From an uncultured Altererythrobacter sp. (lineage in GTDB: Bacteria > Pseudomonadota > Alphaproteobacteria > Sphingomonadales > Sphingomonadaceae), in the NCBI GenBank assembly GCA_946885545.1, contig CAMPGP010000155.1, positions 1-5,398 of the forward strand: a stretch of DNA of 5,398 nt. The letters are read 5' to 3'. This document shows positions 1-5,398 of the stretch, one piece after another. The notes below the pieces were generated by a model. It did no database searches. It was not told the origin of the DNA and was given only the letters and a program-made list of their open reading frames with translations. Positions within the stretch are counted from its first letter, which is position 1. Every line of letters begins with the position of its first letter. Both the position numbers and the translations under genes were made by a program.

Positions 1-472
1 TGGCGGCGAACTCGGGATCGTTAATGCGCAGGGAACGCGTTGCCTCGAGCAGCCGCGCGCCGTAGATCATGCCGTTCTTCGAATAGTTGAGATCGGCCGG
101 CAGGCCGAAGACGAGCTCGGCCGAACGCGTCAGATAGTCGCCGGCCTGGCTGGTGAAGCTCGCCATCAGCGCCAAGCCGAGTGGGACATTGGCGACCGTG
201 GCCGGAGCAAGGCCCGGATTGACGCGGTCGGTGACGTGCACGTCCATCCGCGGCACCATCAGGCACATGTAGATGAGCGTCGCGCCCAGGAACCAGTTGA
301 GCCAGGCGCGCCAGTCCTGATTGAAGGCGAGCACGATCACGGCAAGCGCCATGCCCATTACCAGCGCTACCTGGATCAGGCTCTTGTAGCCGCCGGCACC
401 GGTCCAGGCGGCGACTGCGTTCAGCACGTTGACGATGTATTCGCCGCCGCCGACCGTGAATATCTCGACCAC
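1..472 (-). CDS. traG: TraG, F-type conjugation membrane protein (N-terminal fragment)
   Basis: The first 157 codons of a TraG-family protein; the gene runs off the left edge. In F, the N-terminal part of TraG is an inner-membrane region needed for pilus assembly, and the C-terminal part acts in mating-pair stabilisation and is the target of TraS entry exclusion. Visible marks: the start FTVGGGEYIVNVLNAVAAW resembles the AGGEW..N.LNAIAAF of F TraG; two hydrophobic segments lie at about 32-50 and 56-73; then VANVPLGLALMASFTSQAG (93-111), the aromatic ELVFGLP (119-125) and NYSKNGMIYGA (129-139), all in family order. The start is GTG at 472-470, 12 nt after the traH stop and in the same frame. 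It is the only usual start codon between the traH stop and the conserved N-terminus, and it has AAGGG nine bases upstream. No ATG is available until residue 39, inside the first membrane segment. Nothing can be said of the C-terminal half. Confidence 0.92.
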   Translation of the reverse strand, partial: MVEIFTVGGGEYIVNVLNAVAAWTGAGGYKSLIQVALVMGMALAVIVLAFNQDWRAWLNWFLGATLIYMCLMVPRMDVHVTDRVNPGLAPATVANVPLGLALMASFTSQAGDYLTRSAELVFGLPADLNYSKNGMIYGARLLEATRSLRINDPEFAA

Positions 473-481
473 TTGCTTGAT

Positions 482-486
482 CCCTT
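482..486 (-). promoter_or_regulatory. Ribosome binding site of traG, overlapping the traH stop codon
   Basis: On the minus strand the traH stop TAA runs into GGG, giving AAGGG with nine bases before the GTG start of traG. A ribosome terminating on traH therefore covers this site, which suggests termination-reinitiation coupling between traH and traG. This site decides the GTG start. Confidence 0.6.
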
Positions 487-1933
487 ACGGTACGATCGAG
501 CGCGACTGCAGCCCGCGCGACCAGTCGAGCGCCGCAGCCATCGAGGGTGACATCGAGGCGGCGAGCATGTTCTCGATCATCGCGGTCTTCTCGATGATCT
601 GGACGATCGCGGTGATGCGCGCCTGTCCGTTGGCCTGCCGGTGCGCGAGTTGGCTGCGCACCTCCGCCACCTGCGCGCGCCACAGCGCGAGCTTGGCTTC
701 GTCGGCGGCAATGAAACTGGCCATCGAGCGGCCAGCTTCGGAGACGATCCGCTCAAGGATCGCGTGGAGCAGATCGATGCTCGCGACTTCGGCGAGAGTC
801 GCGCGGTCATCGGTCGCCATGCCGCGTCCGAACGCCGCCTGCACGGTGAGGATCTTGTAGAGCGGCAGCGATGCGACCTGGAGCAGTTCCTTTTCGGCCT
901 CGCCGATCGCGGTATCGGTGCGAATCGCCTCGACCATGTTGCCGATCATCAGAGCGACGCGCGGGCGGATCGCTTTCGCGCTGGCAAGGCTCAACTGCTG
1001 GAAGCTCGGATTCAGACATTGCTCGGGCTCGTCGCACTGGAAGACGCGCACGCTCTGGCCCTGGGTCCCGTCGAGCAGCGCGGTCACCAGCGTCGAGGAG
1101 GCATCGCCGGCAAAGGGCACGAATTTCCCCGGCGCCTCGTCCGCCGGCGGCACGTAGATCACCGTGCCGATCAGCGTCATCGCGTATTCGGCAAGCTCGC
1201 GGTCGAAGGTGCCGCCAGGATTGAAGAAGGCGCTCTGCTTGAGGACATGCCAGGTGTAGTTGCGCGCGACGCCGGGATTGACGTCGGCGAAGTCCTCGCC
1301 GCCGTTCTCGTTGGTCGAAGCGCGCTGCCCGCGGGTGCCGCAGCCATGCTTGGCCGCGGCATAATCGGTGAAGATGCCTTCGGAATTGCCGATCGCCTCG
1401 CAGATCGCCTTGTCGGCAAGATCGCCCCTGGGCCACACGCCCCCGACCAGCCCTTGTGCCATCTCGCAGGAGTTGATCGACAGCTCGTTCATGAGCTGCG
1501 CCTTCTGGCTGAACTCCTGCATGATCTTGTTGCACTCGGGGCAGATCGTGTCGATCGCGAGGCTGAAGGCGAAGCCGACGGCGTTGTTGGCAACCGCCTT
1601 CAGCAGCGCAACCATCTCGCTGGCGTTGATGAAGGAAAAGGAGCCGGCGAAGATGTCGATCCCGCCGCAGCCGGCCCGCGCGCGCGGCAGCTGGAGATTG
1701 GCGATGTTGGTCGTCTTCTGCGGGAAGCGCGTCCAGACGTTGCCCATGCTGTAGTAGCCCGCCGACTGGCCTTCGAAGGCGGTGGGACCGGTAACGTTCG
1801 CCGCTCCGCCCATGTCATCCATGAACCGGTCCATGCTGTCGCCGACATTTGCCAATGCTGGTCCCGAGATCGGGGCGGCGATCATGCTCGTGGCGGCCAG
1901 CGCGAGCGCAAGGGTTCTGAGCCTAGTAATCAT
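485..1933 (-). CDS. traH: TraH, F-type conjugative pilus assembly protein
   Basis: A 482-residue TraH, a periplasmic protein associated with the outer membrane in F and needed for pilus assembly. F TraH is about 458 residues. Residues 1-28 are a signal peptide (cleavage near ALA|NVG). Diagnostic family segments are GYYSMGNVWTRFP (59-71), the AGCGGIDIFAGSFSFIN block (87-103), NNAVGFAFSLAIDTICPEC (116-134) and INSCEMAQGL (153-162). Eight cysteines occur (89, 131, 134, 156, 178, 198, 300, 306), including a CPEC pair. Residues about 375-460 are Ala/Glu/Gln-rich and probably coiled coil, as in other TraH proteins. The start at 1933 was chosen because it has AAGGAA seven bases upstream and a signal peptide directly after it. 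The same frame stays open to 2134, but that 67-codon extension lies within traF and is low-complexity Arg/Ser sequence. traH overlaps the traF end by 11 nt (ATGATTACTAG). Its TAA stop forms part of the traG ribosome binding site. Confidence 0.95.
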   Translation of the reverse strand: MITRLRTLALALAATSMIAAPISGPALANVGDSMDRFMDDMGGAANVTGPTAFEGQSAGYYSMGNVWTRFPQKTTNIANLQLPRARAGCGGIDIFAGSFSFINASEMVALLKAVANNAVGFAFSLAIDTICPECNKIMQEFSQKAQLMNELSINSCEMAQGLVGGVWPRGDLADKAICEAIGNSEGIFTDYAAAKHGCGTRGQRASTNENGGEDFADVNPGVARNYTWHVLKQSAFFNPGGTFDRELAEYAMTLIGTVIYVPPADEAPGKFVPFAGDASSTLVTALLDGTQGQSVRVFQCDEPEQCLNPSFQQLSLASAKAIRPRVALMIGNMVEAIRTDTAIGEAEKELLQVASLPLYKILTVQAAFGRGMATDDRATLAEVASIDLLHAILERIVSEAGRSMASFIAADEAKLALWRAQVAEVRSQLAHRQANGQARITAIVQIIEKTAMIENMLAASMSPSMAAALDWSRGLQSRSIVP

Positions 1934-2729
1934 GTCCGGCTTCCTTCGAGGTGAGGAGATAGATGCGGTCCTGCAGCTCGTCGGCCGAGAGCACGCCGTA
2001 GCCGATCGGGATCGGGCGTTTGCCGACGCTGTCCCACAGGACCACCGCCGGGGTGATCCCGGGCTCGAGCCCCATGCGCGGCCGCTGACCCTTCTCGACG
2101 CTGTAATCCGGGAAGTGCCGCGACGGCCCGCCATCGGTCGAGATCGCGCGCACGGTGATGCGCCAGCGTGACGCGACCGCCTTGACGATCGGACTCATGA
2201 CCTCGCAGGCGCCGCAGGTCTGGGCGAAGAAGTAGAACAGGCCGTAGCGCTCGGAGAGCCGGGCCATCACGAGGTCGCGTTCCGCCGCGCGGGTATCCTG
2301 CCACTGCTTCTTGGCGAGCGCGCCGACGGGACGTTCGAGCGTGTAGTCGAGCGCCGGGTCCTGCCACAGCGCGCGCTGCCAGACGTCGGAGAACAGCGAG
2401 GCGCGGTCGAGCTGTTCCCGCTGGAAGCGGATATAGGCGGCTACGTTCTCGGGCGTGGGGTGAAGGATCGCCTGCGCCTTCAACTCGCGTAAGGTCCCAG
2501 TGATCGCGTCGAGCTCTTCCGCGGCACTTGTCGAGGCCTGCGGCTGCGGCTCTGTCTCACGAGGCGCGGGCGCAGGCCTCACGCAGTAGAACCAGTAGCC
2601 GAGCTTGCGCTCCGCGCAGTAGAGCGCGTCGGCCGCGTCGCTTGCGGGATCTGCGTCCCGAGCCGCCAGCGGGCCAGCCATGAACAAGCCTGCAGCCGCG
2701 CAGAGCGCGAGTTTGGGGGCGCTGCGCAT
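1923..2729 (-). CDS. traF: TraF, periplasmic pilus assembly protein with thioredoxin-like domain and CXXC motif
   Basis: A 268-residue (ATG) TraF-family protein, periplasmic and needed in F for pilus assembly. Residues 1-23 are a signal peptide ending PLAA. A short conserved segment with two cysteines follows (LYCAERKLGYWFYC, C38 and C49), then a Pro/Gln/Ser linker (about 52-70) and a helical region with PENVAAYIRFQ (93-103). The C-terminal half is a thioredoxin-like domain: LFYFFAQTCGACEVMSPIV with CGAC at 172-175, ISTDGG (197-202) and a cis-proline TP (P227). F TraF lacks a CXXC motif, whereas TrhF of R27 has one, so this copy resembles the redox-competent type. Two starts compete: GTG at 2732 (GTGA overlap with the traN stop) and the next codon, ATG at 2729 (TGATG). 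AAGGGAA at 2738-2744 is 5 nt from the GTG and 8 nt from the ATG, so I prefer the ATG; the choice changes one residue. The 3' end overlaps traH by 11 nt. Confidence 0.93.
   Translation of the reverse strand: MRSAPKLALCAAAGLFMAGPLAARDADPASDAADALYCAERKLGYWFYCVRPAPAPRETEPQPQASTSAAEELDAITGTLRELKAQAILHPTPENVAAYIRFQREQLDRASLFSDVWQRALWQDPALDYTLERPVGALAKKQWQDTRAAERDLVMARLSERYGLFYFFAQTCGACEVMSPIVKAVASRWRITVRAISTDGGPSRHFPDYSVEKGQRPRMGLEPGITPAVVLWDSVGKRPIPIGYGVLSADELQDRIYLLTSKEAGHDY
1941..1946 (-). promoter_or_regulatory. Ribosome binding site of traH
   Basis: AAGGAA seven bases before the traH ATG, lying inside the last codons of traF. It supports the start at 1933 over the longer open frame. The surrounding 22 nt resemble the traN start region. 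Confidence 0.65.
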
Positions 2730-4456
2730 CACTGTGCTTCCCTTGCGTAGTAATCCTGGATTTTCTGCTGGATGAGGGTGCTCGTCTCGAGCTCATCCGG
2801 CAGCCGAGCGGCGTCGGTGAACTCGGCATAGACTTCGGAGAAATCCATCTGGCTGAGGTCGAGCCGCGCGAACTCGTCGAGCGTGAAACCCGTGCAGGTC
2901 TCGGCCTTCGGCTTGCCCCAGGGCTTGGGCAGCTGCCGCCGGCCCTGCTCCTGCAGGATCCGCGAGAGCTTGGACTCAAAGCAGCAGTAGACCTTCTTCT
3001 TGGTCAGACACACGCCGAGGAAGCTGTCGGAGCAATAGGTGCCGACATAGGCGCACAGCCCCTGCGCATCGCGCTCGTGCAGCAGGACTTCCTCGCGGTC
3101 GCAGCCGAGCGCCACGAGAAGGTTGATCCCGGGGATGAGCGGGAATCCCTTGCCCTTGCAGCAGTTGAGCACGCCGAAGACCTTGGACGAGCAGGTGTTG
3201 CGGGTTCCGCGAAACAGCGTCAGCGTTTGCGGATCGAACTGCCCGCGCGCCTCGTTCATCGCGTGAAGCGCGGTTACGGCATCCTTGAACTCGTCATTCG
3301 CCTTGCGCTCGATCGTCTCGCATGAGCCGTCGATGCAGTAGACGTCGCCGTCGCAGACATATTGGGTGCCACCCGTTTCACCGGCCGGAAGCGGGCATTC
3401 GTAGACGCGCTCCCAGGTCTCGCATGCTTCGTCGCCGCTCAGACACTCCTCGCGAACGAAGCGGCAGCTTCCCTGGTCCTCGAGCGCAGAGCAGTCGCTG
3501 GCGGCGCTTCGGGTTACGCAGGTATAGCTGCGCTGCCAGGCCCAGCAGGGCCGGGTGACCGCGACGCCGTCGACCATGCGGGTCTGCGGATCGCTGTCGG
3601 TGCAGATTTCCGCGTCGAGCGTGCAATTGCCGTTGCTCGCGAAGCCGGCGCACTGGCTCTCGTCGGGGGCGGCAGCTACATCCGTTGTGCTTGTGACTGC
3701 ATAGGGCGTCCGGCCCGATACCGGAGCATCGCAGGTCAGCTCGGTCAGCGGTTCGCCCGGTTCGGAGCAGAACCGCGTGTGCCCGTTGTCGAACCATTGC
3801 AGGCAGCGGCCCTCGCGCTGGCCGGTCGCGCGGCAGCTCGCGTCAGCAAAGCCTTCGCAGACGGGCTCACCCGAACTGTTGAAGTCGCCGAACCTGCTGC
3901 AGAGGTAGTGATACTGCGGCCGCCGGGTAACGCTTGCGACGAGCGGAACCGTGCACTGGCCGGCGCTCTGGTCGATCCGCGTGCCGGTATTGCAGGTCGC
4001 AAAGTAGGTCCCCGCCGATCCGGCGCCGGGAGGAAGCGGTACGCAGCTTCCCTGCGCGCCCCCAACCGTCATGCCGCTGGTGTAATCGAGCGGGGTCTCG
4101 CTGATCGTCCGGCTCCGCGCGAGCATGTGGGAGATGTCGTGCGTGTCGAACTCGGCGCGGCTGGCCATGCTGTCGCGGATCGTGCGCAGCGCCGGGTTCG
4201 CCGTTGCGGCGGCCCGTGCACGCGCCTCGATCTGCTCGGAGTTCTGCGCAAGATCCTGTAGGCCGCGCGTCGCCTGCGGATCGTAATTGGGCACTCGGGT
4301 AGCATCGACCGGCGCCGAAGCCGCGTCGCGCGCGGTTTCGAGCAGATCCCTTGCGGTCTGCTTACCGTCGGCCCTGGCCGCCTCCGTGGTCTGCGCCGTG
4401 CTCGCGCCCGGCATAGCGAGGATCAGGGCGAGCGCAGCGGCAATCCTCCGCGTCAT
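2729..4456 (-). CDS. traN: TraN, cysteine-rich outer-membrane mating-pair stabilisation protein
   Basis: A 575-residue exported protein matching TraN, the donor outer-membrane adhesin that stabilises mating pairs by contacting recipient surface proteins. F TraN is about 602 residues. Residues 1-21 are a signal peptide (cleavage near STA|Q). Residues 22-137 are charged, probably helical and cysteine-free. Residues 138-379 hold 22 cysteines, and residues 422-521 hold ten more, 32 in total. The C-terminal part is the most typical: NCCKGKG (431-437), a GTYCSDSFLGVCL stretch (472-484), VYCCFESKLSRILQEQGR (489-506) and LDLSQMDFSE (532-541). Within the middle, residues 269-313 and 322-354 are two modules with matching cysteine spacing. 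The start was chosen at 4456 because the ATG forms an ATGA overlap with the trbC stop, has AAGGAGA six bases upstream and gives an immediate signal peptide. The open frame extends 52 codons further upstream, but that part lies inside trbC and is Arg/Pro-rich shadow sequence. The recipient partner cannot be deduced. Confidence 0.94.
   Translation of the reverse strand: MTRRIAAALALILAMPGASTAQTTEAARADGKQTARDLLETARDAASAPVDATRVPNYDPQATRGLQDLAQNSEQIEARARAAATANPALRTIRDSMASRAEFDTHDISHMLARSRTISETPLDYTSGMTVGGAQGSCVPLPPGAGSAGTYFATCNTGTRIDQSAGQCTVPLVASVTRRPQYHYLCSRFGDFNSSGEPVCEGFADASCRATGQREGRCLQWFDNGHTRFCSEPGEPLTELTCDAPVSGRTPYAVTSTTDVAAAPDESQCAGFASNGNCTLDAEICTDSDPQTRMVDGVAVTRPCWAWQRSYTCVTRSAASDCSALEDQGSCRFVREECLSGDEACETWERVYECPLPAGETGGTQYVCDGDVYCIDGSCETIERKANDEFKDAVTALHAMNEARGQFDPQTLTLFRGTRNTCSSKVFGVLNCCKGKGFPLIPGINLLVALGCDREEVLLHERDAQGLCAYVGTYCSDSFLGVCLTKKKVYCCFESKLSRILQEQGRRQLPKPWGKPKAETCTGFTLDEFARLDLSQMDFSEVYAEFTDAARLPDELETSTLIQQKIQDYYAREAQ
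2738..2744 (-). promoter_or_regulatory. Ribosome binding site of traF
   Basis: AAGGGAA inside the last codons of traN, 5 nt from a GTG and 8 nt from the adjacent ATG. The spacing favours the ATG but does not exclude the GTG. Confidence 0.55.
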
Positions 4457-5202
4457 GGCCGGTCTCCTTCGAGGCGGGCGAGGTGGAGCCGGGCAAGCGC
4501 CGCGCCTGGGCCGTCGCCTCCGGCGAAGGTTTCGAGGACATGGGCGACGCTGACATTGCCCGCGATCCGGTCGTGCGGCGGGACCGCGCTCGTGCACTCG
4601 AACCCGTCGCACGGGCTGAAATCGGTGCTGAGCATGACGAAGCTCGGTGCCGCCTTTATGTCGAAGGCGCGAAAGAGCCGCGGATCGATGCCGAGCGATC
4701 CGGCTTCGCTGCCGTCGCTCCAGATCGCCGCGAGGCGCTTCTTGAAGCCTTCGCTGTCGCCTTGCGGAAAGCCGCGCAGGACGGTGACCCCGCCCGCGCG
4801 ACCCACGTCGCGCACCAGCGCCTTGAGCGCTTCGGGCGGCATCGACAGCGAGGCGAAGGCGATGAAGCGCGGGCCGTCACTCAGCGATGCCGCCTCGGCT
4901 TGGGCCTGGGCACGGACCATGGCGTCAAAGTCGAGCGGATCCTTGGTGAGATCGGTGCCGACGCTTCGGGCATAGGCCGCACGGTTCGCCTGCGCGGCAT
5001 CTTGCGTGCTGCGTGCATCCTCGGCGAGCACGTCGGCCCGCTCGCGCACTGCAGTGGCAAGCGCTTCGGCATCGCCGGCGTGCTCGGAGGCGCGCGCACG
5101 GATCGCATCGAGATCGAGGTCGTCCGATGCGCTCTGCGCGAGCGCCAGGCCGCCAATCGAAAGGGCGAGGACAAGCGGGACAAGGAGGAGGGGCTTGTTC
5201 AT
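4453..5202 (-). CDS. trbC: TrbC, F-type conjugative pilus assembly protein (periplasmic, thioredoxin-like fold)
   Basis: A 249-residue protein of the TrbC_Ftype family, required in F for pilus assembly and working in the periplasm with TraW and TraU. Residues 1-22 form a signal peptide with probable cleavage after LALA. Residues 24-110 are Ala/Asp/Arg-rich, cysteine-free and probably helical. The family domain follows at about 112-225: FIAFASLSMP (113-122), VLRGFPQG (141-148), GIDPRLFRAF (171-180), the cis-proline-like AAPSFV (184-189) and DRIAGNVSVAHVLETFA (211-227). The fold resembles DsbC, but the place of the redox CXXC is taken by SLSM (118-121), so it is probably not an oxidoreductase. 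Two cysteines, C198 and C203, could pair. It is somewhat longer than F TrbC (about 212 residues). The ATG overlaps the traU stop (ATGA). The nearest purine-rich site, AGAGGA, lies 13 nt upstream, a poor distance that favours translational coupling. No TraW-like fusion is visible. Confidence 0.93.
   Translation of the reverse strand: MNKPLLLVPLVLALSIGGLALAQSASDDLDLDAIRARASEHAGDAEALATAVRERADVLAEDARSTQDAAQANRAAYARSVGTDLTKDPLDFDAMVRAQAQAEAASLSDGPRFIAFASLSMPPEALKALVRDVGRAGGVTVLRGFPQGDSEGFKKRLAAIWSDGSEAGSLGIDPRLFRAFDIKAAPSFVMLSTDFSPCDGFECTSAVPPHDRIAGNVSVAHVLETFAGGDGPGAALARLHLARLEGDRP
4463..4469 (-). promoter_or_regulatory. Strong ribosome binding site of traN
   Basis: AAGGAGA, close to the consensus, six bases before the traN ATG and inside the last codons of trbC. 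It is the best match of the visible starts, so traN may be translated independently as well as through coupling to trbC. It decides the 4456 start. Confidence 0.7.
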
Positions 5203-5398
5203 AGTGCGCAGCAGTTCCTCTTGCGCCAGACGAGGTAACCCATGTCCTCGCCGATGGCGGGGACGACCTGTCCGGGCTCCTGGAGGGTGGTGGAGGTGCC
5301 GATCGGCGGGCAGGCGTAGTGCCCGCTCGTCGCCGGATTGGGATTGGTGGCCTGGAAGCGGTATTGCTGCTTGCGCATCACCGGCATCAGGTATTTGC
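5199..5398 (-). CDS. traU: TraU, F-type conjugation pilus assembly protein (C-terminal fragment)
   Basis: Only the last 65 codons and the TGA stop are present; the gene enters from the right edge. The visible tail has the features I associate with the end of TraU: MRKQQYRFQ, then a PATSGHYACPPIG segment with one cysteine, then GEDMGYLVWRKRNCCAL at the terminus. The acidic-aromatic stretch and the RKRNCC ending are the strongest family marks. In F, TraU is a cysteine-rich periplasmic protein needed for efficient DNA transfer and contributing to pilus assembly, and its gene lies just before trbC, as here. The stop overlaps the trbC start by four bases (ATGA), so translation of the two is probably coupled. 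The signal peptide and most cysteines lie outside the window. The identification rests on the C-terminal motifs and gene order together; the 5' extent is unknown. Confidence 0.88.
   Translation of the reverse strand, partial: KYLMPVMRKQQYRFQATNPNPATSGHYACPPIGTSTTLQEPGQVVPAIGEDMGYLVWRKRNCCAL

Noticed and set aside
485..487. A frameshift or sequencing error splitting one TraH-TraG gene, since both share a frame
   Set aside because: TraH and TraG are separate proteins in all F-type systems I know, TraH ends at about its usual length, and TraG has its own ribosome site and conserved N-terminus.
21..683. 220-codon minus-strand frame spanning the traH-traG junction
   Set aside because: Out of frame with both genes and Arg/Gly-rich. 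The overlapping frames give clear TraH and TraG sequences.
641..1954. 437-codon open frame on the plus strand
   Set aside because: It is exactly codon-aligned antisense to traH and runs past its start. In a GC-rich gene the reverse complements of stops (TTA, CTA, TCA) are rare, so long antisense frames arise by default. The product is Arg/Ala/Gly-rich with no recognisable motif, while traH has clear family motifs.
1934..2134. 67-codon N-terminal extension of the traH frame
   Set aside because: It lies inside traF, is Arg/Ser-rich, and would bury the signal peptide. The ATG at 1933 has a good ribosome site.
3362..4261. 299-codon open frame on the plus strand
   Set aside because: Codon-aligned antisense shadow of traN; low-complexity Ala/Arg/Gly composition and no signal or domain.
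4457..4612. 52-codon N-terminal extension of the traN frame
   Set aside because: It lies inside trbC, is Arg/Pro-rich, and would block export. The ATG at 4456 has the best ribosome site in the window.
4483..5238. 251-codon open frame on the plus strand
   Set aside because: Codon-aligned antisense shadow of trbC. The sense frame has a signal peptide and TrbC motifs.
1..5398. CRISPR arrays, insertion sequences, tRNA or rRNA genes, intergenic promoters or terminators
   Set aside because: No regular repeats, transposase motifs or RNA gene sequences were seen, and the window has essentially no non-coding space. GC-rich inverted repeats inside genes are expected by chance.

Overview
The window is a dense, high-GC, fully coding stretch read entirely on the minus strand. 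It is the mating-pair-formation part of an F-type (MPF-F) type IV secretion and conjugation operon. Read right to left, the direction of transcription, the order is traU (3' end only), trbC, traN, traF, traH, traG (5' end only). All six were recognised from protein motifs read directly in the translation. No similarity search was run.

The GC-rich sequence, strong avoidance of A/T-ending codons and the compact traU-trbC-traN-traF-traH-traG order suggest a conjugative plasmid or integrative conjugative element of an alphaproteobacterium. A sphingomonad-type host is my best guess, but the taxonomy is inferred and weakly supported. Nothing in the window separates a plasmid from a chromosomal element.

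Layout: traU ends at 5199 and overlaps trbC by ATGA. trbC ends at 4453 and overlaps traN by ATGA. traN ends at 2729 and shares one base (TGATG) with the likely traF start. traF ends at 1923 and overlaps the traH start by 11 nt. traH ends at 485 and is followed after 12 nt by a GTG-started traG that runs off the left edge. There is no non-coding gap above about 12 nt, and no RNA gene, insertion sequence, CRISPR array, promoter or terminator that I can support. The promoter must lie to the right, upstream of traU, and the operon continues left.

Functionally, TraU, TrbC, TraF and TraH are exported proteins needed for assembly and dynamics of the conjugative pilus. TraN is the cysteine-rich outer-membrane protein that stabilises the donor-recipient contact. 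TraG is a membrane protein with roles in pilus assembly and mating-pair stabilisation. Notable points are a TraF that keeps a thioredoxin CXXC motif (F-plasmid TraF lacks it), a TraN with 32 cysteines including two consecutive modules with nearly identical cysteine spacing, a 22-nt sequence shared by the traN and traH translation starts in different upstream reading frames, and a traG start whose ribosome binding site is built over the traH stop codon. I see no wholly new system here: this is a recognisable but compact and divergent F-type transfer operon.
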